Shown in pieces: positions 49,619 to 59,899 of a stretch of DNA of 64,000 nucleotides; the first letter of the stretch is position 1, and every line of letters begins with the position of its first letter. Both the position numbers and the translations under genes were made by a program. Below the pieces are notes generated by a model. That model had not been told where the DNA came from, ran no database searches, and saw only the letters and a list, made by a program, of their open reading frames with translations. The stretch is from Cucumis sativus (Eukaryota > Streptophyta > Magnoliopsida > Cucurbitales > Cucurbitaceae), in contig NC_026655.2 in the NCBI RefSeq assembly GCF_000004075.3, positions 496,001 through 560,000 of the forward strand. The letters run 5' to 3'.

Positions 49619-51550
49619 CTAGACACATTCAGAGGGAGTTTCAGGTACATCGTGCTTGATCTGTGACAGCATGCATCTAACATCCTTACTGTTAGGCCTC
49701 TCTTTTGGATTATCCATAGTGCAGAAGCAGGCAATTTTCAGGGCCAAAAGCATTTGTTCCTCCCAGCCATTCCCCAGGAGCTTCGGATCAATTGCTCCTC
49801 TAGGATTATCAGAAGTCATAACATTCTTCATCCACTTAACCAAACTCATCTCATCCGTGTTCTGGAAAAATTCATCAGATGGAAGTTTCCCAATCACCAA
49901 GACACCTAACAGAACCCCAAAGCCGTATATGTCACATTTATCAGTAAATTTCAATGTCTGGTGATACTCCGGTGCGATGTATCCTACGGTACCAGCAACA
50001 TTTGAAGCTGTCATGTGAGTTTGGGCATCTGGCATTGCTTTTGCCAGCCCAAAATCGGCAATTCGAGCTTCCATGCCATCATCAAGCAAAACATTTGCAG
50101 GCTTTAGATCTCTGTGAATAATACGTGGGGTATGGTTCATGTGAAGATACTCCAACCCAGATGCGACTCCGAGGGCAATGTTATGCCGAGTAAGCCAATC
50201 TAGTTCTTTCACTCCTGCCGAAACCTGATTCAACATATCTTGCAAGCTACCATTCTTCATCAATTCATACACAAGGTAGTGACAATCAGGACGAGGAACA
50301 TGTGCCACAAGAGGAAGAAGATTCCGGTGCCTGATTTCACCCACGGTCCTGATCTCCGACTTGATTTGACGCATTTTCTTGCTCATATGCCTGCTTTCCT
50401 CTTCGATTAACTCCGCTGCATCCTTTGGGGGTTGAGTTATCTTCTTTATCGCAAACATTTTCCCACTTTTTTCTGGTAATTCAGCCTTGTAAACTTCTCC
50501 ACATCCACCTTTTCCAATCAGCTGCAGCGATGCAAGCGCATTGTCTCTCTCTAGAAAAGCCAAATCATCTCGTTTTATCAGTTTAGGAGCAAAGATTGAT
50601 GGACCGGAATTCTTGCTTCCTCCTTTTATAGCTGCTATTACGAGTTTAAACAGTAGAGAAAAGATAAATCCTGACAAACTTCCAGCAATTGCTCCAGCGA
50701 TGAACCCAAGTATCCAAGAAGCTATCTTCTTTGCTTTATTTTTCCGATTCTTATGGACAGGTGCGGCATTTGGAGCTTGAGCGCTCGAAGTCGGCGATGT
50801 GGCGGGGGCGGTGGCTCTTTGCTTGCCGTTCGTACTGGAATTTTCAGCTAACATATAACGCTTGGGAACTTCAGTAGCCGAGTAGAACTCAACATCTTTC
50901 AGTATAGAGGTTGAGCTTTCGAGAAGGCGATTTCCGGAGAAGTTGAAGACTCGAAGGTTACGAAAAGAACGAATTGAAGCGGGAATCTTCCCTGTAAAGT
51001 AATTATTGGCAATGGAAAGACTTTCCAAGTTGGGGAAATACTTCAAGAAATCCAAACTCCCCGAGAATTTATTGGAGGAAAGATCAATGACTCGAAGACG
51101 AATCAACGTGGACAATCCCGATGGAACTTCTCCAGAAAATTGGTTGTTTTGGAGATCGAGAATTTCCAGTTTCTGGCAGTCAACGATTTGGTAAGGTACT
51201 TGGTCAACGAGGTGATTATTGGATACCGTAAGCTCTTTCAACTCCGTGAGCCTGCCGATAGCCGGAGAAAGAGAACCAGAGAGACCTTTGGAGTTGAAAA
51301 TAAGCCTGGTGATCCTCAAAACATAAGTGCCGTTGTTGGAGAGCCGCCGCTCGCAGAACACGCCGGCGTTGTGGCATGGTGAAGAGGAGAGTTGACCGTC
51401 AATGCCCAAGTCGTTTTTTATGATAGAAAAGGCTCTGAGATCTGAAGGATCAAGATTCAGACCGGCATGGACATGGAGAACGATGGAGAGAAAAGCCAAG
51501 AAGGGAAGGAGTTTGGAGGAAGGTGAAGGTGAAGGTGAAGGTGAAGGCAT
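49619..51550 (-). CDS. SOBIR1: LRR receptor-like kinase SOBIR1
   Basis: An intronless frame of 643 residues from ATG 51550, matching the known SOBIR1 length. The order is a signal peptide (1-29) with an unusual SPSPSPSP run, a cysteine pair (C59, C66), about five LRRs (for example LEILDLQNNQFSGEVPSGL and LRVIDLSSNKFSG), a Ser/Thr/Pro-rich stalk, a transmembrane helix (about 276-303) with GxxxG-type spacing (GFIAGAIAGSLSGF), and an intracellular kinase with GKGGCGEVY (347-355), IKK (K369), HRDLKPAN (479-486) and DFG (499-501). SOBIR1 is the adaptor kinase that pairs with LRR receptor-like proteins in defence and with BAK1; the GxxxG motif is needed for pairing. The frame runs 43 codons further upstream to another ATG (51679), but that N-terminus lacks a signal peptide. 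Confidence 0.95.
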   Translation of the reverse strand: MPSPSPSPSPSSKLLPFLAFLSIVLHVHAGLNLDPSDLRAFSIIKNDLGIDGQLSSSPCHNAGVFCERRLSNNGTYVLRITRLIFNSKGLSGSLSPAIGRLTELKELTVSNNHLVDQVPYQIVDCQKLEILDLQNNQFSGEVPSGLSTLIRLRVIDLSSNKFSGSLDFLKYFPNLESLSIANNYFTGKIPASIRSFRNLRVFNFSGNRLLESSTSILKDVEFYSATEVPKRYMLAENSSTNGKQRATAPATSPTSSAQAPNAAPVHKNRKNKAKKIASWILGFIAGAIAGSLSGFIFSLLFKLVIAAIKGGSKNSGPSIFAPKLIKRDDLAFLERDNALASLQLIGKGGCGEVYKAELPEKSGKMFAIKKITQPPKDAAELIEEESRHMSKKMRQIKSEIRTVGEIRHRNLLPLVAHVPRPDCHYLVYELMKNGSLQDMLNQVSAGVKELDWLTRHNIALGVASGLEYLHMNHTPRIIHRDLKPANVLLDDGMEARIADFGLAKAMPDAQTHMTASNVAGTVGYIAPEYHQTLKFTDKCDIYGFGVLLGVLVIGKLPSDEFFQNTDEMSLVKWMKNVMTSDNPRGAIDPKLLGNGWEEQMLLALKIACFCTMDNPKERPNSKDVRCMLSQIKHDVPETPSECV

Positions 51551-54500
51551 TTTCCGGAGGCGTTTGAATGGAGTTTTGCAGGGAAGGAAGGATTGGTAGT
51601 AATGTTGGTCGTGGTCTTCTTCTTTATAGGCGGCTCTATCACTGAGAATGGGGATATCACTTAGATCGGTGGAGCCCAATATAATTTTTCTTCTTTTTAC
51701 TTTTTTTTAACCCTTTCCACGAAGACGAGAGTGCCCAGGTTGATTTTGCTCTCATCTATTTATTTCCTTCACGATTTTCTGGGAATGGAATTTAGGGAAA
51801 ACGACGGTAAAATTGGAGATTAGAATCTCAATTTTAGGGGGAAAATAATACAAAAACTATACCACTATTAGGTTGCCTATTACACATCTTTATCCTCGAT
51901 AAACAGTGTGCCTATCTGATTAGTTTGTTGTAGTTACCCTTCTTTCATAACCATGATGAGGTATGGAGCAACTTCTTAGTTGGTAATCGCTAGGTTATCT
52001 GCCAAACAACGAAATGTAACATTTGCAAAATGTCTAAGTAAAAGTAAAAGTGAAAAAAGTGTTTGAACGAGTTGTAGACTTGTAGTCATTGCTAATTGTC
52101 ATATGGTAGGTTAAATCCATCCACAAATGGTTGAGCTATGTGTACGTTGTCAATGTAGTTTTTCTTTTCGTTGGTAACGTTGACGTTCGTACTAAGTGCC
52201 GGTAATAATATTTAGGTTAAATTAAAATTTTGATCCTTATAGTTAGAAGAAGAGAGTTATAGTTTAGTTATATGATATTAAAAATTAGAATTTAGTCTTT
52301 ATGGTTTGATAAGATTTTAGTAAGTTCTCTTATTAGAACAAGTTTATTATTATAAATCATAGTGATTAAAATCCAACTTCTTTTTAATCACATGAACTAA
52401 ATTTGTAGCTTAATCTAATCTTTAATAGAATTTTTTTAGTACATAGGATTTCTTTTTTTTCATAAGATCGGTTAATAATTCAAATTGGATCTTATACTAG
52501 TAATTGGGGTCGGTTTTTTGTTCAAACCATTACCGAACTGATTATGGTCAGTTTAGTAAATGTTTAAACCGATCTAAATCATCAATGAGTAAATGTTAGT
52601 TGGTCAGTTTAACACTGTGAAATATTTTTTGAAATTTCTTGATTTGGAACTTTTCCAAATCGACACAGATCGACTTCTCTCATTAGTTGATAGTTTTTTG
52701 GTCTATCATGTTCACTCCTTATCAACCGTGTGCTTCAAACATAATATTATTATTATTTGTAGATACTCTAGGATAAGATACGATTGTCCTGGCTAAGAAA
52801 AGAAAAACCTTCATTACTATTAAGACAAAGAAGAAAGCCTTGAAACTCCAAGGGTGAATGTCGTGAAGAATGAAAATTAGCCCACCCAAAATAGATTTGC
52901 CCACTGACAATAGCTCAACAAAACAATTAGTTTAAAAGGAAAATACTCCAGAAACTAAGTTCAAAATTTCAGCTTCCACATTTCCCTTGAAATTCCATCC
53001 CCTCCCTTTGCATATGACTTTTCAAATGATACTTAAAATCGCGGGGCCTCCAAAATAACACCACCATTATGATTTAAATAAAAGAAAAATATCTATCAAC
53101 TTCCTACAACTTACCTAATAAGATAATTGAACTGTTATTTACTAGGTAACAAAAATGATTGTATAGGATATACTACATCTAGTCATTGTTCTAAACAAGT
53201 GATTACAATGGGTAACACTTTTAGGGCTAAATCTATACATTTGCAAATGGGTAACCTAAATTTGATATGTTTCAAATGATACTTAAGTTTATACATTTGC
53301 AAATTTTGTAGACCTATCACTGTATCTATAGTTAGAAAGGGAAAAAAGAATCCTCATGGAAGTCTTGAGTCAATACACGTTTTCATCGGGTAATAGAAGT
53401 CAAGGAATTAAGAGCCAAGTGGACGGGGTCTTCTTGATAATATCAGCCGTTGGATGGGATCCATAAGACACTTTTAAAGGTTCGAAATGAAAACTATCTA
53501 CGGTCCCCACGCCACTCAATTCACATTTTGTTTTCTCTCTCTCTCTCTCTCTTCGTAATTTATATTTTTTTCCACAAAAGTTCAATATTAATTCCTTCGA
53601 TTCATTACCATATGAAAATAGCTTTCTTGATGTGATAACATCTTTGTTTTATGTTTTATTTTAATGTCACACTTCCATACTTAACTACAAATTTAGTCCG
53701 TAAGTTAGAATTTTAAATTTAATCCTCATACTTTGAAATAATCTCATTGTATGTGTTTTAACAAATCATGTTGACTAAATTATACTCTTTCTTTTTTACA
53801 AAACAATAGTGTTAGTTTGGTCAAATTGAATAAAGGGTATTTAATTAGTAAAGCTTGCAGGAAATATTGTCTAATAATTAGAATAGAGATGAAAAGAAGT
53901 GTAAATTTTGGTATATTTGAGTGGTTGTGTTTGATTGAAGTATAAATAGTTTGTTAAATTTTTCTTTTTTTGAAAAATTCCCTTTATTTATTCCTTTCCT
54001 TTTCAATGAGTTGAAAAATAGAGATTGAGCTATTATTTGACAATTTGTCTAAAGAAAAAAATTTCAATCACTTTTATTGAAAATTTAGATGGTTGTTTTC
54101 AAATATAGAAAAATGAACAAAGATGTTTACAAGTATAACAAAATATAACTTATTGACGTAAAATTTTTATAGAAAGTATTATTTAACAATCAAAAGAATT
54201 TATAGATGTTAGTAGATATGAATATACTATTATTATATATCACTCATAGATATTGATAATTCACTACAAAAAATGTAGTTGTTTGGTTATTTAAAATTAA
54301 AATGTTTTTTTATTAAAACATTACGTGTATATATATTTAACAATGCTTCAGTGATTGGGAGGTTAATTTGGTAATTTGCTTGAACAAAAGTAATCATATG
54401 AGAGTGGACTTTATACCCCACAACAAAGAAAGCAATACTTTTTTAGTAAATAAAGAAGAAAACAATACTTTTAGTTTTATTACATTATTTTAAGAAAACA

Positions 54501-55400
54501 TCCTTCCTTTTTATCTTCTAAAATCACTTATTGTGTTATACTATTTAACCTGTAAACAAGTATCAATTAAAAGTCTTGCTTTATTTTTAAATATTTTTAA
54601 AAAAAACTCTAAAGTCAAAAAATATATTATTAAAAAGATATGTGCACCTTTCTAACTATTAAACTTTTTTATATACGATTTTAAATTTGAGTAATGAGTA
54701 AGTTGAATTCAAAAGTTGGAATTAAATTAATTTTGAGAGAATTGAATTTAAAAATAATAATAATTCAACACATTGAATTGACTGGAATTTTGAGGTCATG
54801 GTTAGGTTTAGTAATAGTGATTGATGAATAGGGTTTTTGTCAATTTCATGAGACTCCAATGATATAAAACATTAAATTCATTTAAAGGGTAATGATCTTT
54901 TTATTTTTATTTTCCTTGAAAATTACATTACGAAGTTTGGTCTTCTTACGACGTGTGAATATAGTTTATACATTCATTCTTTTTTAAATATTATTGTTCT
55001 TTGTTTAAAATACTTATGAGACCAAGTCAAGTTCAACTGTGCTTATATTATTGAAATTTGGCATAACACTTTGGATCAATTATACATTAGAAGGATAAAT
55101 AACAATAAACCCAAAATTTAGAGACTGAAAAAACAATTATTATTGGTTTTTTTTTTTTTTGACTTCATCCAACAGTGTATTAGTGAGAGAGAAAAACAGA
55201 ATCTGCAGAAACAGAGAAAGAGAGAGAAAGGATAAAACTTTATTTCATGATTCGTTGTTAGAACTTAGAGGTAAAGTAACATCAAATCCCAAAACCAAAA
55301 GACAATTCTCTTTCAACTCACCATTAATTTAAAAAAGAAAAAAAAAAAAAAACAAACAACCAAACATAAACATAAAATCCACTGTTTTCAGTTTTTTAAC
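51551..55400. other. Intergenic 3.85 kb between SOBIR1 and SEO genes
   Basis: This holds the SOBIR1 promoter, 'TTTAGTCC'-type repeats at about 52205-52430 and 53680-53790, a 'GGTCGGTTTTTTG'/'AAACCGATC' zone near 52508-52575, a CT microsatellite at 53535-53552, a dispersed AT-rich repeat at about 54085-54275, and the SEO 3' UTR with a poly(A) signal at 55239-55244 (minus strand). No gene is seen. Confidence 0.5.
55239..55244 (-). terminator. Polyadenylation signal of SEO gene
   Basis: AATAAA on the minus strand, about 157 bp after the stop codon of the SEO gene. Confidence 0.4.
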
Positions 55401-58097
55401 TCACTCAACACAGCATCGATACATCAAATACTTCTCCATTGCTCTTCCACACTCTGCACACACCACATTTTCCGGTATGTTTCCCGCGAGTCCCGGCAGA
55501 ATCAGGCGGTTGCAATGATGTGGGGTTTTAAGTTGTTGCAAATAATCAGCCAATGCTTTCACAAAACCCTTCTCTTCCACTTCTTCTTTCCACTGATCGA
55601 ATGCTAATATACAACTCAGAACAGTTTCTCCTTTTGCTCTTGTCGTTTCTCCTGCTCTTCCAAAGAAAATGGCCCATCCTTTATCACTTCCATCGAAGCT
55701 CAAAAGGGTCATAATCTCTTGCATTATTGGGTCATTCTCAACTGTTTTTCCATAGTTTAGTTTTGAGTACATCATGCTCTCTAATCTTGCCCAGAAGAAC
55801 CAAACAAGTGTTGAATCTGCCCAGTAGTGGCTTAGTTTGTTGTCTGAAATCATGATGCTGATTTTCCTCACACGTTCTTTGGCATTGTTCTTCCCTACAT
55901 ATGCCATTTGTAAGTCCACATTTGCTGTTTCTGCTACTTTTTTTGTTTTGCTTGTGAATTCCTTGATCCATTCTGTGTCTTCTCCTCCATATATACATAT
56001 GTATCTTCCTTCTGCTGCCTGATGAAACAGAAACAGAAACAGAAAAAGAAACAAACCCTTTTGTGAAATGTTCTTGAAAATGAGAAATGTTTTATGAAAT
56101 GAGGTTTTTGAGAACTTGGTGAAATACCCAATCGAGAATGGAGAAATCTATGCCATCTATGAGAAGTTCGAGCCTCCAGCTTTCTGTTTTCCATAGTTCT
56201 TCTTCTCTTTCTGAAGTGAAAGGGAAGGCTAGATTTCCCCATATCCAAATCATGTGAAGAGCATTGGTGGAAGAGACTTTTCCTTGTGGATCTAAAGCCA
56301 CTAAAATGGTTTTCTTTCTGAAGTTCCATTTTTCTTTGATGAACCTTATGGTTGAGAGCTCAATTATTGAAGGGTCATATACACTGAACCATGGCATCAG
56401 CTGTTTCAGCTCCTCAAACTTGTGTTTGCTTTTGCTGTGCTGTTCGATTGCTGGATCGATAATTGGAATCCACACTATCTCGTATCGAATTTCTGGTCGC
56501 TGATGCGCTTCTTTGAATAGGTTGTCAAGTATCATAACCTCTTCATGGGGGATATCGAGATCTGATATCAATAGTAACACATGTTTCCTCTTCAGTATTT
56601 CAAGGTGAACCTGCTTGTGTCACGAGAAAAATGGCCCTTCTTTAGTTTGAAGTTAGATTCAATAGTGTAGTAGTTGAAGCATATTGTATTTGTGAACAAA
56701 CCGTCATTTTGGTGGTGCCATCATAGATAGGATGTATGTCTTCTCTTGTAGAAATGAAGGCCCTGATAAACTTCATATTGTCTAGGTGAAGAGTTTCTGA
56801 AATTCTCACAAGATTCTGATAGGCCTCTTCGTGCCTTTTCTCATCTGCATCAAGGAGCTTGTTTTTCATTTCATCATACACTTGAAGGTTTGCAAATTAT
56901 TATCAAATGTTTGCTTTCTCACCTATGTATTGTATGCAAAGTTTCAGCTGCATCTGGAGATGCCCGTGTATATCTTTTACTTTGTGAGCCAAGCTCGAAA
57001 GTTCCCATACCTCAGTGGTCGACATGATTAGCCTGAAACATAACAGTGAAAGTGAGTTGATTCTTGACTATGATTTAGGCCCAAGCTTTACAATGATGTT
57101 ACTCACTCATGGCTCAAGCTGACAAGGCTTTCAATCAGCGATGTACAAGCGACCAGACTTTTGATAGTCCAATAGGCAGCTGTAGGAAAACTGGCGAGTG
57201 CAACAGACATTGCAGGCGTGTCCGATGAAATGTACTGAGATGGCAGCTCGGTGAACTTCACAATGCACTTCGTTACGTTCAATATAGCCGCGATGAGTTT
57301 GCTAAGCGCATCGAAGTGGGGTTTCAATGAATTGGAATGCTCTATAACATCAGGCAATTGCTTCAGCAAAGCCAGAGCCTTGGCTAGCATATTGGTTGTG
57401 TAAAGTTGAGCCAAAAGCCAATACTGTCCATAGGTCACAGAAAAGGCCGCCAGTGTGATCACCACTTTTGCATCCCATGAGTAATTTGATAGTAAGTTCA
57501 GTATAGCCATAGTTGTGGCATGTGCATCTCCACCTGAGCACTTACATGCTAGCTGTAGCAACCGAAACAACAAAACTTCAGTTTCTCATTATCAAAAAAG
57601 TTCAAAAAGAACGAAAGAGCCTTTACATCTTCAGCATAGCATAAATGATGACAGAGAAGTTCAAATTCAGAAACTTCGATAGAGCAAATGTGTATATATA
57701 TAAATTCATTCGACCTCAGCGCCAACTTTTTGTACGACATGAGCCAGCGGTTCAAGCATCCCATCCATCTCTGCTAAACCGAGTTGGTCATCCAACTGGC
57801 CATTGCCCTACATCATTTCATTACTATATCAGTCTTAAGTAGGCAAGAAAGAAAGCCAAATGGAGTAAATCAGAAAATTTTCACATCAAGCACTTTGGCA
57901 ATTATATCCGGAGTTGCATGACGAATAACTTCCTCGACAATGAGCAGAATGGGCTTGACATCGACTTTGTGGCTGTCCGGAGAATGAGTTGCAAGAATTT
58001 GTTTTGTCATTGCATTGTCATCAGAGACAGGTAACATTCTCCGATCAGTTTTGGTAAGCTGGTGCATTTTCAGAGCGGGACGACCGAAGGCTGCCAT
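55401..58097 (-). CDS. Sieve element occlusion (SEO/forisome-like) protein
   Basis: Seven exons on the minus strand, 57885-58097, 57715-57807, 57107-57552, 56923-57032, 56702-56880, 56128-56610 and 55401-56018, join to 713 residues, the usual SEO size. The N-terminal domain shows the cysteine motif CKCSGGDAHATTM and NLLSNYSWDAKVVI. The middle has STTEVWELSSLAHKV and the thioredoxin-fold-like region VLLLISDLDIPHEEV with YICIYGGEDTEWI. The end is the conserved cysteine-rich motif VVCAECGRAMEKYLMYRCC. SEO proteins form the P-protein filaments and plugs of phloem sieve tubes, a tissue notable in cucurbits. It resembles SEOB-type proteins; the exact subgroup is not clear. No second SEO copy is visible although these genes often occur in tandem. 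Confidence 0.94.
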
Positions 58098-59743
58098 AAC
58101 AAAGTAAACACTTGAGAGTTTTGCTCAAAAAGAATAAGTAGAAACTTAGTTTTGTGATTTAGGATTTAGATGGTAGAGGTTTATATAAGATAGGTGAGAT
58201 GGAATAAAGCATTGTCGAAGTAGTTCCTTGCTTGCAAGTAGAGTTGAAACAAAAGCTAAAGCTAGTTACACCATGGATTATATATATTCATAAAGGGAAA
58301 TGGACTGTCTGGTTCATAAGTTTTATGCAGCCTGAAATGATTTCGATCTGTGAGGAAACTAAATGAAAATTTAAGAAGTGTTTATTGTTTGTTGTCGCAA
58401 AAAAAAAAGAAGAAGCTTTGGCATTGGGTGTTAAAGTTGGAATAATGTTAATCCAGATGAGCAGGAGTTATACTTTATCACTTTTAGAAAAGCATATAAT
58501 CTTAAAATTGGTTTGTGGATAAAATATAGTAACTAGAAGAAAGGAAGCAATGTGTTGCATGAAAAGAAAAAGCTATAAACAGTGATAATTTAAAAGAGAT
58601 TCATGGCTACCTAATAGCTAATAGCTATTAGTGTTTGACAATGCCATCAAGCAATGTATGGCCCTACTCTTTTTATTGTACATATATGAAAAAAAGTTAG
58701 GGAGAGTTAATACGGGGACTCCAATTGTTCTTGGGTATCTTATAAGTCCACTATTCAAATGAAGATATAATTGATATTTTCATCCTAGGTTAAAAAGAAT
58801 ACTTTATATCACTAAATTTATAAGCTTTAATTTGTAATAATAATTTAGTTTTTGTATTCTTAAAGTTGTTTGATAAGTATCATTTTAATTTTTGTACTTT
58901 TTGTAACGATATGAACCAAATTTGTTACCATGGGTGATCATTCTTAGGGAGAATCGTAGGGATGCAAGGAACAAATTGAAATTTTAGATAGAGCATGTTT
59001 GATATTTGATTTTAAGTCTGTTAATGATTATGATTTGATTACCAAACTTAGGATTGGGGTTTAGGTTTATGGCAAAGGCTAAAGGAAAACCCTTTCCTAT
59101 CAATATCCCACCGCTCACCACTAAATAGATGCCAAACTCTTGTAACTTTCATTTTGGAAGTTAAACAATAAATGTTGTTTAGAGCTCTATTTTCAACTCG
59201 GGTATGTTTTGTTGGTTAGAGGAGGCAAAACTTCTCAAAATAATGACTATCTGTTCTAGAATTGTAAGCATATCTTTTTCTCATGTTTGTTATATAGTAA
59301 AAATGCAGTAACACACTTTTCTGTGCGTAAAGTTTTGAAATCTTCAATTTTTTCATGTTTCTCGTTCTTAATTATTTACAATGCATAGAGCAATTATTTT
59401 TGTAAAAAGTTTAAAAACTAAGAAGACGTTTGAGGTATGAATGTGTTATTATAATATGTAATTGTTATAATCTATGCTTGATATACAAATTATTATAGTT
59501 TGAGTTATTATAATCTATATTTGGATATCGAACTATCAGCTTAAATAACTTACATCACCAACCTCCCATAAAAATAATTGTAAACAACATATCACTTATA
59601 TAAACTTACTTTAATAAGACAAAATGCTTATATACTAATCTATATATATATATAATATTTACGACTTTCAATACACTAATACACGTAAAGAAATATGAGA
59701 TCTACGGCTCTGATTTGATCCGCTAATAAAAAGAGCCGCATGG

Positions 59744-59759
59744 TCTCACACGTGTGAGA
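59744..59759. promoter_or_regulatory. 16-bp perfect palindrome with G-box core
   Basis: TCTCACACGTGTGAGA is an exact palindrome around ACACGTGT, 140 bp before the PIMT2 start. Its core is a G-box/ABRE, fitting the known ABA and seed regulation of plant PIMT genes. An inverted repeat CGGCTCT/AGAGCCG (59705-59738) stands just upstream. Confidence 0.7.
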
Positions 59760-59799
59760 AAATATACCAAGTCGGTGCGGTTTGTGAATGCTTAAAGAA

Positions 59800-59813
59800 C
59801 TGACAGCTGTCAG
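59800..59813. promoter_or_regulatory. 14-bp palindrome of TGACAG/CTGTCA type
   Basis: CTGACAGCTGTCAG is a perfect palindrome made of two TGACAG units, the core recognised by KNOX/BELL (TALE) homeodomain proteins. It lies about 86 bp before the PIMT2 ATG and just upstream of a TATTTATT stretch. Binding is inferred from the motif only. Confidence 0.5.
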
Positions 59814-59854
59814 GGTATTTATTTATTTTTATAGAATAATTTTGTATTTTCTTT

Positions 59855-59874
59855 AGAGAGAGAGAGAGAGAGAG
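59855..59874. repeat. (AG)n microsatellite in PIMT2 5' UTR
   Basis: About ten AG units, then an AAGAG extension, end 25 bp before the start codon. GA repeats in plant 5' leaders bind BPC/GAGA-type factors and vary in length. Confidence 0.85.
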
Positions 59875-59899
59875 AAAGAGGAGAAAAGCGGAGAGAGAA

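Larger units (their letters stand above)
58098..59899. promoter_or_regulatory. Divergent promoter region of SEO and PIMT2
   Basis: 1.8 kb between two start codons. It is AT-rich, with 'TTTAGTTTTTG'-type repeat words at about 58845-58985. The PIMT2 side has the palindromes listed separately. No gene is seen. Confidence 0.5.

Noticed and set aside
54266-54285. CACTACAAAAAATGTAG as a CACTA transposon end
   Set aside because: It is a short palindrome within an AT-rich dispersed repeat; no matching TAGTG end or subterminal repeats were found nearby.
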